This document shows, in pieces, positions 54,313-64,000 of a stretch of DNA of 64,000 bases. The stretch comes from Euptelea pleiosperma. Lineage: Eukaryota > Streptophyta > Magnoliopsida > Ranunculales > Eupteleaceae. The position numbers and the translations under genes were made by a program. The stretch is from the NCBI GenBank assembly GCA_035048495.1, contig CM068553.1:17175190-17239189 (forward strand). The letters run 5' to 3'. The notes beneath the pieces were generated by a model. The model did not search any database. It saw only the letters and a program-made list of their open reading frames with translations, and was not told the DNA's origin. Within the stretch, counting starts at the first letter, position 1. Every line of letters starts with the position of its first letter.

Positions 54313-54568
54313 CATGGTTTAAAAAACTGCCATTGTAACGAAAATAATGGCCATTATAATGGATTCGGACCTCCCCCTTTATGTTATGTACCATTTTAAT
54401 GCTCAGGAAACAACGGTTGTTAACGAAAATAACAACCGTTATTTTCTTAAAAAAAGTCCATTATTTTCTTTTTTCCATATTTGCCCCTCTATGTTACAAT
54501 CCGTTATAACGGAAAAAAATGGTAAAGCCCCAGTCCGTTATACCATTACAACGGCCCCTTTTAAACGA
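54313..54568. repeat. hAT-type MITE, second copy in tandem
   Basis: CATGGTTTAAAAAACTGCC start and CCCCTTTTAAACGA end, AACGG-rich. Confidence 0.65.
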
Positions 54569-54619
54569 AATAAAGGGCACTAAAGGTAGGGTTTTTGGAG
54601 TGAATAATTGTCTATTAGG

Positions 54620-54780
54620 AAACCCCATCACTAATCAGGCTGATTTTTGGTTTGTAGGTCCACCTAGGGATTGGTCAAACATCCATTCAGTCAGCGTCCT
54701 CTAAAAATGTGCCATGTGGCTCACATTGTAGGCAGCCAAGGCTTATATGACATTCGCCAGTCATGCAAGTTTTACTCATA
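54620..54780. repeat. Partial Mutator-type MITE
   Basis: Right arm only (AATCAGGCTGATTTTTGGTT to GCAAGTTTTACTC). Confidence 0.6.
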
Positions 54781-54823
54781 ATAGTAAACGAAGAAACTAA
54801 AAAATCGAGGATAATTCAAAATG

Positions 54824-54993
54824 TGTTGTAAACGTAACGGTTGTAACCGATGGCTAACCGCCGCTTATGTGGCGTCGGTTACACGATCAACATTTACTTT
54901 GTAACGGTTCGGCATTTACTTTGTAACGTCCTGATCGAGGGCTATATATATATATGTGTGTTAATCAATGAAAATATCATCAAATTCACAACA
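54824..54993 (+). repeat. 5' LTR of the Copia element
   Basis: 170 bp, with a TATA-like CTATATATATATATG run near 54941. Confidence 0.85.
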
Positions 54994-57900
54994 CGTTATC
55001 AACACGAAGCTCATCTTCAACCAACGATTGTGTAAGCGTGAATTTGCAGTGAGCGTGGATCAACACCAATCGACAATAATAATCTTTCTTTTTTTTTTTA
55101 AATTAGAAACCCTGATCAAGAAAGCATTTATACAACATTTTACCTGTAAAAGTTTGAAGATGGTGAGAGCACTTCTTCTCTGCAACCCTGAAAACATCAG
55201 ATGTTGATGCCATGAAATCCCTTCCTTTCAAATTTTTGATCTTGTCAAGAAATATATTCTTTATTTGCATTTATTCAATTTAGGACCTCTATACCAATGT
55301 CTTAAATGAGGATCTACTTACCTTAGTGAGGGCCCGATTGATTGTCATTCTAGATAGCAAGAGTCTATGGGACTCCATGATTTGCTTCCACATCTTCACC
55401 TTTTTTAAACTTCTTAAGGTTAAAAAAAGAATATGGGTTAAAAGCTTTCATATTGCAATTTGGAATGTTCAATTAAGTTTTAAAGAGATATTTTATATTC
55501 CCAAATTGATGTGGTTGTGTTAACTAAATTAGTGTATACATTTTGCCCAAAAAGGATATATATATATACATACGTATCAAGATATTTCTTTATACATTAA
55601 AACTACATATTGTTTGAGATTTTTTTAGTTGGCCCTATTAGGCACCACGTGGCATGCGTCTCTATAAGGTAATATTATTCCGGTGAATTCCCACGTTGAT
55701 TTCTTAATTCTACTCGTCCATTAATATCATTTTTGAACATATAGACGTCGTGAATAAGTGAGTCCCAGTACTAGTTTTCTAGACTTTTACTGTAACTCTA
55801 ATTGCCACTATGAAGTTAGCACCTATCACGCCTATACCAAAAAGGTTCCCACATTTTTATCTAGACACCAAGCCCATTTGATTTTTATTACCATACTTGC
55901 TTAATACAACCTCATTGTTATGGCAATTAATAACGTTATCAAATTTTAGAGGAAAGATTTATATATTTCATATCTTGTTCACTGAGGATATATCTTTCCC
56001 ACTAAAACAGTTTCAAAATCTATGGTGTGTTTCCTAATTTGTTGAGGTCTCTAGGTGTCCACATTAAGAAGATTGTCATTTGGGGTACTAACACGTTGGA
56101 GATTGATGGTGTAAGGTCTTTATAGTTTCCCTATTTAATCTCAATTAAAAATAGCAATCAGTGGATCCCACGTTTCAGAATTCATGTCATTAAATAAGCT
56201 TCCTAATTGATTTTGGAAACTAATCTTTAAAAGTTAAGGTTTCTATTTAGGTGTCAATCAAGGGTTTAATTATCTTACCCTTTTGATTAGGATTTGGATT
56301 TATTCAAATAACTTTCCCTTTATTATAGGATTTCTTTTTTAATATGCATGGGTGTGCTAGACGTTATTAATGTTTAAGATATTTTCCACTGCAAGAAATA
56401 TATTGCATGAGCAGAGGATTGTTCAAATGTAACGTACCTTAAAAAAAATCTTACATTCATGACCTCTCTCTTAAAAATTATTTTATTTTTAATTACGTGG
56501 CACCATCTGAAAAATATGACTTGATCATATAGAGAAGGATTGTTTTAGGGCTGAAATTTCTTACTATATCGTGTATCATATCAGTTCAGTACACCTGGAT
56601 TGCGTATTAACACACACAATGAAACAGCCCATGTAGTGATCCAATGGAGGTCATAAAGTTGCAAACATTAGTGGTTGAAAATGTACAACAAATACACAAA
56701 CATATTGCAGTAGTGTCCATGCTGCATTTGCAGAATAAGATATTACTGTAAAGTATTATTAGCATAGGTTAGGGTTTTCTCAAAAAGTACTATAGCAAAA
56801 AGTTCAAAGAAAGATAATCATTGCATATAATGATAAGTTTTAAGCAACAAAACTTCTTTGCAAAATTTCTTTCGACTTGGTCATTAAGTCTCTTACAATT
56901 CTTGTTTGGTAAACCACAAAAAAGATGATTTATAAGGATCTTCTTGCCCCTTTATTATGTTTCACTATGATTAATTTCTACCAACGGATTTATTTTTGGC
57001 ACTATGTTCATGTAGCATGTATGAACAACCATGACAATGGTGTTGCATAATTTGCATAGAAGATTGGAGTAGGATCTTCTTCCCCAAAATAGTTCTAAGC
57101 TTGGGAAGTAAAAGTGTAAGAAGATGACTCTGGTACCTCACCGAAGAGGCCAAATTTCTCTGCCACTATGAATCATGCTGACATTATTATGTGGGTTCTA
57201 TCACCATAGTTCAATTGGCGAACCAAATAAGCCATACCATTTTTTAGTTTTATGAATTTTAGAACTTCTATTTGTGTTAATTGGGATCTTAAGCATGATT
57301 TTAGAATTAGGATGAACTATCAATATCACTATTTTTTATTTTATTAAGATTACTTTTAGTATGGGTGATACTGAATTTTACCCACACAACGAAGGGCTGA
57401 AATTAGAGGGTTTAAATGGCTAAGAATATAAATTGGTTTATGGTGTATACTTAAACCAAATTTTTGAAGAAATTGAGGTGATTAATTGATGCTCATAATT
57501 GGCCCCATCAAATAATGAGACCCACCATTGCAGCTTATAAAACTACTGCATTTGATAGACCATATTGATGTTCTTTAAGTGAGGACTTCATTCTCTAGGA
57601 TTTCATTTATAAGAAAAAATTTTGCATCTGATGCAGATGGCAATTGAAAAGGTATGCCCATTGAACTTGATGATTCAAATGGACATCCATGTGATCTGTC
57701 ATGGCCCATTAATCACATCACCAAGTACTGTTATATATTAATCACTTGACGTTGATTTTTTTTTTTTTTTTGTGAATCCTTGTTCTGTGACCATCAAAAA
57801 GGAGATTAATATCTCAATTTAAATTATTTGTTCTAGATGATGATGGGCCATTGCCAACAATTGAAATGGTTCATGGAATAAACAATTAATATTAATGGGT

Positions 57901-58335
57901 CTTATACCATATACGTGTTCCACTTGGACAGCATTGCTCTTTATATAGATTGTATGGTCTATAAGATGGAGACCCTAGATTTTCAAAAACATTATATTTT
58001 CAATGTGGGTCATCATAGTTGAGTTATTGATGATATTGGACAATTGTGTCTCTTCCCTTTTTCGATATATGATATCTACCATCAAAATTATCATTTTTTT
58101 AAGTATAAGGGTAAAGTAGACTGATTCACATGAAATGAGCTACTTAATTCATGGTTCTACTATCATGCACATACACCACTTGGGAGACATGATAGGCTTA
58201 TAGTCTAGCAGACTATGCAACAACGCACTACGAGATCATAAATAATTCTTGAATTCACATTAATCGAAGTTAATGTCCACATGTATATCTTAGTTATTAT
58301 TAATAATTTATTTTATTAGCACTTTATTTGAATTA
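54994..58335 (+). other. Interior of the Copia element, no recognisable coding sequence
   Basis: AT-rich. Includes GGCACCACGTGGCATGC near 55644. No gag or protease motif was found, so this part is deleted, replaced or too decayed to read. Confidence 0.35.
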
Positions 58336-58339
58336 GTCT

Positions 58340-60400
58340 TCCCGCCATTAGGGGGAGGAAAGCCTTAAGTAGAACGGCGTGAACTTACTTGAATGCTCTA
58401 GTAAGGATTGATGTCCCTGTAAGACAATCAACAAGAATTAATGTCCCTATAGGACAATCCATTAACATAACAACGAATGAATCATCAACGATACGCTTGA
58501 AGCATGGTCCACCTTTTGGTGCAAAAGATAAACTCCAATGAATCGAAGAATGAAAAGTGAGTGCTAAAGATGTGATTCTTATGACGCTAAGGACACATGA
58601 ACAAATCGATGACTCCAGCAAAAATCGACGCTCCTAAAGAGGCCACAACTACATAATAGAAAAAATATGACTCCAGCGGAAGTCGACGCTCCTGAAGAGG
58701 TCACACTTACAGAATAAGAGAAAACCTATAGATAAGAAATAAAACTCCTAAAGAAGTCAGTGCTCCTAAAGAAGCCCCACCGATAGAACAATAAAAAAAA
58801 AGGGAAAAATCCATATCTCCTGCAGAAGTCGGCGCGCTCCTGCCGAGGCCATGCCTATAAAGAAAAATGTAACAACTTGATCCACCATCTCAGAACAGAT
58901 AGCCCCCGAAGAGGCACAGGTACCTATAAATGAAGATCTCAATAGATTATGTCTGTACGAAAACAAAATGGGATCATGATAAAATTATTATCAACAATAA
59001 TGTATTTTTCAGTAGCTTTAAACATCAGAAAGAATGATGAGGATCCTAAACCACATACCGTCGAAGAATGCCGACGTAGAAATAATTGGCCAAAGTGGAA
59101 AGAATGAATTTAGACAAAACTAGATTCGCTGGTAACATCCGAAGCTGTAAAGAGACCTGTAGTCGTAACACCCGAAGCTGTAAAGAGACCTGTAGTCCTA
59201 ACACCCGAAGCTATAAAGAGACCTGTAGTCCTAACACCCAAAGCTGTAAAGAGACCTGTAGTCCTAACACCCGAAGCTGTAAAGAGACCTGTAGTCCTAA
59301 TACCCGAAGTTGTAAAATGACATGTAGTCCTAACACTCGAAGTTATAAAAGGACATGTAGTCCTAACACCCAAAACTGTAAAATGACTTGTAGTCCGAAC
59401 ACTCGAAGTTATAAAAGGACATGCAGTCCTAACACCCGAAGCTGTAAAATGACCGGTAGTCCGAACACCTGAAGTTGTAAAAGGACTTGTAGTCCTAACA
59501 CACGAGCTGTAAAACTTGTAGAACATATGTAGGATGTTCATACGAAAAATATAATGAAAAAAATGTGAGATCGTTAGATATAAGGCACGACTCGTAACAC
59601 AAAGGTTTATTGTATAGACCCAATATTGATTATGAAGAAACGTACTTCTTTGCGATGAACGCAATTTTTAATTAACAGTCTTAGAAGGACTTGACATGCG
59701 TTTTATGAACCTGGTTACAAATATATTTATATAAAATGATAGATATATGAAGATTAGCATGTACGGAATGAAAATACAATGATCCCTATAAGGATTAAAC
59801 AATCCAATATGCCGTGCACTTATTGTTAAGAAATTGAATTTGTCATCTTTGTAATGTGTATGATTTGAATCTAATAAGATCTCTTGAAGAGCTCATAAAA
59901 CCTCTATATACCTGAAAAGAGAATTTGAGATAAAAGCTCTTAAAAAATAAAATTTTGCCTTGGCTTATAAATCAAACATTTCTAAAGTGGGATCCTTGTT
60001 GATTCATCCACAAACACCGAAAAAGTCCTAAAACACTTCAATATGAATAATGCTTGTATTATGCAGATGAAAAGTATGTATATATTAAGGGTGAAATAAC
60101 CAAGTATATTTCACCAAAGTTCTTTTACACTCATAATTAAGCTCTAGAAGAGCCGCACTATTGATGTCCAATAGGTACGTTCCAGCAAAAATCCTACAAA
60201 TCTATTCATCTAGGCGTTACCGATGTCGACATTCAAGAAGTTATTACATCGATATATGTCAGTTCTACAACTTCTTAATTGGAATGCTTATACTCTCGTT
60301 CATATTAGGGGGAGCGTTATTATGAGAGATGAGTCATATTCTAGAAGAATTTTTGCGTACTGTACTCTTTTTCCTTCGCCTAGGTTTTTTCCCACTAGAT
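58340..60400 (+). pseudogene. Copia pol remnant (integrase end, reverse-transcriptase start, RNase H end)
   Basis: Several frames on + give Copia motifs in order: PPLGGE near 58350, a basic RLKHGPPFGAKDK-like patch near 58490 (integrase end), then EVDAPEEVT. Next comes EDPKPHTVEECRRRNNWPKW (about 59039-59098), the usual entry to reverse transcriptase. After a 33-bp tandem repeat, pieces like NIDYEETYFFAMNA appear. The end has KGEITKYISPKFF (about 60086-60124) and STFKKLLHRY (near 60224), the RNase H tail. Stops and frameshifts are frequent, and the catalytic YVDD region is missing. Confidence 0.8.
59139..59515. repeat. 33-bp coding-derived minisatellite, about 11 units
   Basis: Unit CGAAGCTGTAAAGAGACC plus TGTAGTCCTAACACC. 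In the Copia pol frame each unit reads EAVKRPVVLTP, the conserved PVVxTPExVKP text at the start of Copia reverse transcriptase. Later units diverge (AAATGACATG, ATAAAAGGACATG). Because 33 is divisible by three and the unit lacks stops in several frames, both strands show long false open frames here. Confidence 0.9.
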
Positions 60401-60570
60401 TTTTCTAAGCAAGGTTTTAATGAGGCAATATTAAGCGTGTCCATTACCACCACCCTGATTCGCCGATACACTGTACTCTTTTTCATTCGATCAGGTTTTA
60501 TCCCACAGGGTTTTTCTGACAAGGTTTTAACGAGGTAGTTTCCATAAAGCGGCGGACATCCAAGGGGGAG

Positions 60571-60736
60571 TATTGTAAACGTAACGGTTGTAACCGATGG
60601 CTGACCGCCGCTTATGTGGTGTCGGTTACACTATCGACATTTACTTTGTAACGGTTCGACATTTACTTTGTAACATCCCGATCAAGGGCTATAAATACGT
60701 GTGTTGATCAATAGAAATACCATCAAATTCACAACA
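60571..60736 (+). repeat. 3' LTR of the Copia element
   Basis: 166 bp with a GGCTATAAATACG TATA box. Begins TATTGTAAACG. Confidence 0.85.
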
Positions 60737-60784
60737 AAATGTAAAGAATCTCCTCCCCTTACAACCCTATTTATAAAAGACTCA

Positions 60785-60985
60785 GGGGCCCGATGACCCC
60801 CTTTTGCTGACCCCTCTCGAGAGTCGGACTCGGGCCGTGGATTTCAAGAATCCAATGGTGATTGACATAGCTGAGCTGATATTCAATTAATGAAAAAGTG
60901 ATTGCCAGCTCAGCACTATCAACCACCGTTGGATTCTCAAACTCCATGGCCCGTGTCGGAGTCCCAAGATGGGTCAGAAGGGAAT
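60785..60985. repeat. Inverted-repeat element
   Basis: About 200 bp. GTCGGACTCGGGCCGTGG, AGAATCCAATGGTGATTGA and AGCTGAGCTG on the left mirror CAGCTCAGCACTATCAACCA, CGTTGGATTCT and CATGGCCCGTGTCGGAGTCC on the right. Family unknown. Confidence 0.6.
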
Positions 60986-61590
60986 AGAAAATTTAGGCAT
61001 CTCTTGAGCCTAAATTTAACTTTCCTAATTTTTTCTAAAAATTTTAAATTCAATCGATCATGGGGTGTGGGGTCTACTGATCACGCACTACATCGTGGAA
61101 TGTGAACCAATACATGATGTGTTCCTTCTAGTAAACCTCTTAGGTCAAAAGTCAACTTGATCAGATGGCCACAATCATTCAACCCCTTTAGTCAAAGATA
61201 ACAAGAGATCTACTTACAAGCATTTTTAGCAATTTGGCATAGAACAAATAGACGGAATGGGATTAGAAGAACTTTTTATTATGGGCTTGGACGCAACGAT
61301 TTTCACCCATGAACCCGTTCAAAAAGCCCATATATAATACAAAACTTCTCAAATTGAATGGCTAATAACCACCTAACAAGTTGATTTTTCAAGTGTAGGT
61401 TCACCAAGGGATGTGCAAAACATTCATGAGTTTAGTAAACCCGAAAATTGTGCGATATGGCAATATTTGGCATGACCAAATACATTGGACATGTAGGGTA
61501 CTCAATTTACCGACATTTAGATCATTCGGGTTTTTGTTTTTATTATTATTTTATTTTATTAGGACGGTTTAGGTATCATTGTATGCAACC
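60986..61590. other. Unannotated spacer
   Basis: No gene or clear repeat seen. Confidence 0.35.
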
Positions 61591-61956
61591 TATAGTTAGC
61601 AATTTGGAGTACGGCAAAAATGGGGTATATGGAAAATGTTCGAGTATAATTCGGATTTGTCGTTTAAAAAATGCATTCAAAAAATTCAGCAAAAATAATT
61701 TTAAAAATAATATAACATAAAAAAAAAAAAAGCAAAATATTGAATTCTTTTGTCTTACGATATAAATTTTCATGTTCAAAACCAACTAATGCGGGTATAA
61801 TTCAGAAAACTCCGTGAATTATTCGAGAATAATTCAATGATGTTCAAAGTGTGCTAATTTTTCCAAACCTTTGCATAGGAATGTTCAGTTCATTTTTTGA
61901 ACAATTCGTATGCTTCACGTATAATTCGGAAATAATTCACGAATTTACTAACTATG
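61591..61956. mobile_element. hAT MITE related to the complete hAT element at 17439
   Basis: 366 bp. The left end TATAGTTAGCAATTTGGAGT then ACGGCAAAAATGG and TTCGAGTATAATTCGGA matches the right subterminal region of 17439-21823 read in reverse. The right end (ATAATTCGGAAATAATTCAC, GAATTTACTAACTATG) resembles that element's left end. Flanks ATGCAACC (61583-61590) and ATGCAAAC (61957-61964) match in 7 of 8 bases. It lies downstream of PKSA. Confidence 0.75.
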
Positions 61957-62233
61957 ATGCAAACAAACTTTTTATTAGTACCCAAACCGACCTGATAGCA
62001 GAGAGAGAGAACTGCATTAAATTGATCCATAGAAGTCTAAAATAGAACATTAAGCTAATATTTCAAGTAAAATTTTCCTCAAATGGCAATTTCATTAATC
62101 TGCGTCTGCACTGGATCTGGCAACTACAAGTTGCTTCTTGTTCCTCCAAGTAACCAGATTGCCTAGAAGTCTAAAACTGAAGTTAAAAACTAATATTTCA
62201 AGTAATATTTCTCTAAATATAAGTAGAAGAAAA

Positions 62234-63628
62234 TTAGAGACTACGAGCAAGAATGCCTTCAAACGTGATTCCAGGCCCAAACGCTAAAACAAGTCCCCAT
62301 TCCTCTCCTCCATTTTCCTTCCATTCCTCCCTCAGATAATCCATCACATAAAATATCGTATTGCTACTTGCATTCCCATAATCCATCAGCGCCCTCCTAC
62401 TGCACTGCAGCTTCTCTGCTCCCAGCTTCAGATTACTCTCTAATCTGTTCAGTATCGCCGGCCCCCCAGGGTGAACGGCCCAAAACAAGTCGTCATACTT
62501 CTTCAGATTAGCCTTCTCCATAATTCTCTTGCAAAATTCCTCGATATTGTCTTCAATCTTCTGCGGTAGATCTCTCCCTAGTTTGAAATTTATCCCCTCC
62601 TCCGAAAGACGACCGTCAATTACATTATGTGTCCCTGGCAAGAACTGTTGCACCGCGTAATTCAATTCCATAAATGGGTTCTCAATTACATCCAATGGGT
62701 CGGTCCCAATAATGACGGCCGCTGCCCCATCGCCGAAAAGTGCAGCTCCTACAAGATCATAGGGACGTGACATGTTAGGTGGACGATAACCGAGTATGGT
62801 AGTCTCGGTTGTTGTTAGTAGAACGCGACTTCCGGGGTTGTTCTCGGCTATGTCCTTAGCAACACGGAGGCCAGAAACACCACCGTAACACCCGAGAAAA
62901 TATAGCATTACACGTCCGACGTCGTTCCTTAGGCCGAGTTTGGTGGCTAAGTATAGGTCTCCCCCAGGTAACCTTATTTCGCTGGATGATACATAAACAA
63001 CATGGGTAATGTCTCCTACTGGTCTTCCCCATTCCTTGATGCAAGCAAGGCTTGCTTCAACGGCCATGTCCACGACCGCCGGGTTTGCAATTTCGAGCCT
63101 TTGCTTGATCGTCGACGCGCCCTCCGTCGCTAGCTCAGGGTACTTGTCTAGGATCTCCCTAGACATGACAGTGTACCTTGTCTTCACAGTGGTGTTCTTG
63201 CCTAATAAGAGAAGAAAATAAACGCTTGGTGAGTTGAGCCAATGTTTAAAATAGGCCGTTTTAACGGTGTAACGGACTGGGGAAGTAACCGTTAAAACGA
63301 ATTGTAACGGACGGGTAAAAGTGAAAAAAACAAACGGAAAAAGGGCTAAAACGGATTTTAACGGAAATAAATTTTCAAAAACGAAAATAACGGAAAACTT
63401 CTCCAACTTACACAAACGCTCCAACTTCTCCCGCATGACTGCGTCTTCGCATTTGGTGTCGCGGAAGTAGCCGTCGACGAGCAACTCTTGAGGGATGACC
63501 TGACTGGGGAAAGCCTTGCCTAATGCAAGTACGGTCGCCTTCCCCGGTGTATGCGCATGCTTACTTGGCACACAAACGTGATTGACGTAGTCGTTGGTAG
63601 TACCGTTAAGATCGATTTTCGACGACAT
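62234..63628 (-). CDS. PKSA: Anther-type III polyketide synthase (PKSA/LAP6-like)
   Basis: Exon 1 is 63628-63412 and exon 2 is 63201-62234; together 394 codons. The 210-bp intron (GTAAGT..TTAG) splits Cys73 after its first base, the conserved position in the chalcone synthase superfamily. The catalytic triad is C177 (LYFLGCYGG), H316 (VHPGGPAIL) and N349 (YGNASSN). The text is closest to Arabidopsis LAP6/PKSA as I remember it (SSSEIRLPGGDLYL, ETTILGYRPPN, NFKLGRDLPQKIE) rather than to LAP5/PKSB or chalcone synthase. The enzyme condenses fatty acyl-CoA starters with malonyl-CoA to alkyl pyrones, sporopollenin precursors made in the tapetum. I chose the ATG at 63628; the frame extends three codons upstream only by a TTG. 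The C-terminal GPGITFEG loop is present. No defect is seen. Confidence 0.93.
   Translation of the reverse strand: MSSKIDLNGTTNDYVNHVCVPSKHAHTPGKATVLALGKAFPSQVIPQELLVDGYFRDTKCEDAVMREKLERLCKLEKFSVIFVFENLFPLKSVLALFPFVFFTFTRPLQFVLTVTSPVRYTVKTAYFKHWLNSPSVYFLLLLGKNTTVKTRYTVMSREILDKYPELATEGASTIKQRLEIANPAVVDMAVEASLACIKEWGRPVGDITHVVYVSSSEIRLPGGDLYLATKLGLRNDVGRVMLYFLGCYGGVSGLRVAKDIAENNPGSRVLLTTTETTILGYRPPNMSRPYDLVGAALFGDGAAAVIIGTDPLDVIENPFMELNYAVQQFLPGTHNVIDGRLSEEGINFKLGRDLPQKIEDNIEEFCKRIMEKANLKKYDDLFWAVHPGGPAILNRLESNLKLGAEKLQCSRRALMDYGNASSNTIFYVMDYLREEWKENGGEEWGLVLAFGPGITFEGILARSL
63238..63405. repeat. AACGG-rich hAT MITE remnant filling the PKSA intron
   Basis: CAATGTTTAAAATAGGCCG start, then GTGTAACGGACTGGGG, GTAACCGTTAAAACG and AAAATAACGGAAAA words of the CAAGGTTTAAA family. 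It makes up most of the 210-bp intron and reaches within a few bases of the donor side. The far terminus is lost. Confidence 0.75.
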
Positions 63629-63791
63629 CCTTAACAATCTTAGGAGGAAAGAGGATCAAATGGAGGGTTTCGTGTGAATTTGACTGTACATTTTCACTAG
63701 GCCAGGTTGCCATTTTAAGGTAGGCTGAGCTTGTGCTTGGAGAGAGTTTGGTCTCAAGGATGGCAAGCATGTGCAAGGGTAAATGGGTTTT

Positions 63792-63799
63792 CTATTTAA
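63792..63799 (-). promoter_or_regulatory. Candidate TATA box of PKSA
   Basis: On - reads TTAAATAG, about 165 bases before the ATG. Confidence 0.3.
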
Positions 63800-63849
63800 G
63801 GTTAGGTGAGTGTTAGGTTGTGGGACTTGAGAGTGTGTGAACCTTCTAA

Positions 63850-64000
63850 CCATGCTTTTAAAAACAGTACCGTTATAACGGATTCGGACCTCCCCTGTTA
63901 CGTTATGTACTGTTTTAACGCTCAGAAAATAATGGCTGTTATTTTTCTGTTATAACGTTATTTTCTGAGAAACTTTGTGAAAAAAACCCCATTATTTCCC
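63850..64000. repeat. hAT-type MITE, cut by the window edge, upstream of PKSA
   Basis: ACCATGCTTTTAAAAACAGT start and GTTATAACGGATTCGGACCT, TGTTACGTTATGTACTG interior of the CAAGGTTTAAA family. About 220 bp upstream of the PKSA start codon. Confidence 0.75.

Larger units (their letters stand above)
54824..60736 (+). mobile_element. Old Copia retrotransposon with short LTRs
   Basis: 5' LTR 54824-54993 (TGTTGTAAACG to TTCACAACA) and 3' LTR 60571-60736 differ at roughly one base in eleven by eye, and are flanked by an exact 5-bp duplication AAATG (54819-54823 and 60737-60741). A CGTTATCAACACGAAGC-type primer site follows the 5' LTR. CCAAGGGGGAG (60560-60570) is the polypurine tract. The 3' LTR begins TA instead of TG. 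pol remnants lie at 58340-60400. The gag, protease and most of the polymerase are not recognisable; 55000-58300 holds no feature I can name. Confidence 0.88.

Noticed and set aside
57000..58300. Possible host gene in the AT-rich Copia interior
   Set aside because: Only short frames on both strands; no splice-linked protein text was recognisable.
59139..59515. CRISPR-like array
   Set aside because: Repeats are head-to-tail without unique spacers, in a plant retrotransposon.
59110..59664. 184-codon repeat protein frame on - and 128-codon Cys-rich frame on +
   Set aside because: Both are by-products of the 33-bp minisatellite, whose length is divisible by three. The ancestral coding frame is the Copia pol frame reading PVVLTP.
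62856..63221. Short open frames overlapping PKSA exon 2 in other frames
   Set aside because: Shadows of the real coding frame.
63629..63637. Upstream start for PKSA (three codons further)
   Set aside because: The extension begins with TTG; the first ATG is at 63628 and gives the expected length.

Overview
This window is nuclear DNA from a flowering plant. It is AT-rich, its genes have spliced GT-AG introns, and most of it is layered transposable elements: CACTA, hAT, Mutator-like and PIF/Harbinger DNA elements, Copia and Ty3/Gypsy (Athila/Tat-like) retrotransposons, a LINE and a SINE. I cannot name the species from sequence alone. Family names rest on recalled protein families and motifs; no search was run.

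Only two host genes look intact. A seven-exon carotenoid cleavage dioxygenase 7 gene (CCD7/MAX3/D17 type, strigolactone biosynthesis) runs on + from 41526 to 52078 and reads through as 613 codons. A two-exon anther-type polyketide synthase gene (PKSA/LAP6 type, sporopollenin precursors) runs on - from 63628 to 62234 with 394 codons. They converge, about 10 kb apart, and their introns and flanks are full of small transposons.

1-5 kb: Mutator-type MITEs and a broken zinc-finger gene (U11/U12-20K/CCCH type), split by a 2.7-kb solo LTR. 5-29 kb: a nest about 24 kb long. A CACTA-like element (5080-29017) carries fragments of at least three host genes (myotubularin, a BTB-domain gene, NAR1), all on -. 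A Copia-like LTR (about 11.5-25.6 kb) lies inside it. An Athila-like gag-only retrotransposon (12092-24756) is inside that LTR. Inside the retrotransposon is a hAT transposon (17439-21823) with exact terminal repeats, an exact 8-bp target duplication and a 665-codon transposase that reads open once one intron is removed.

29-31.6 kb: a second solo LTR of the same Athila-like family. 31.6-38.5 kb: CACTA ends, a Gypsy-like LTR and MITEs. 38.5-41 kb: a decayed LINE. 41.5-52 kb: CCD7. 52.1-54.8 kb: a PIF/Harbinger-type element holding Mutator-type and hAT MITEs. 54.8-60.7 kb: an old short-LTR Copia element with an exact 5-bp duplication and a 33-bp minisatellite grown from its own pol coding sequence. 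61.6-62 kb: a MITE related to the large hAT element. 62.2-63.6 kb: PKSA.

Two MITE families recur through the right half. One has GAGTAAAAC ends and 9-bp duplications. The other has CAAGGTTTAAA ends, 8-bp duplications and an interior packed with AACGG. Both are inserted in introns of the host genes.
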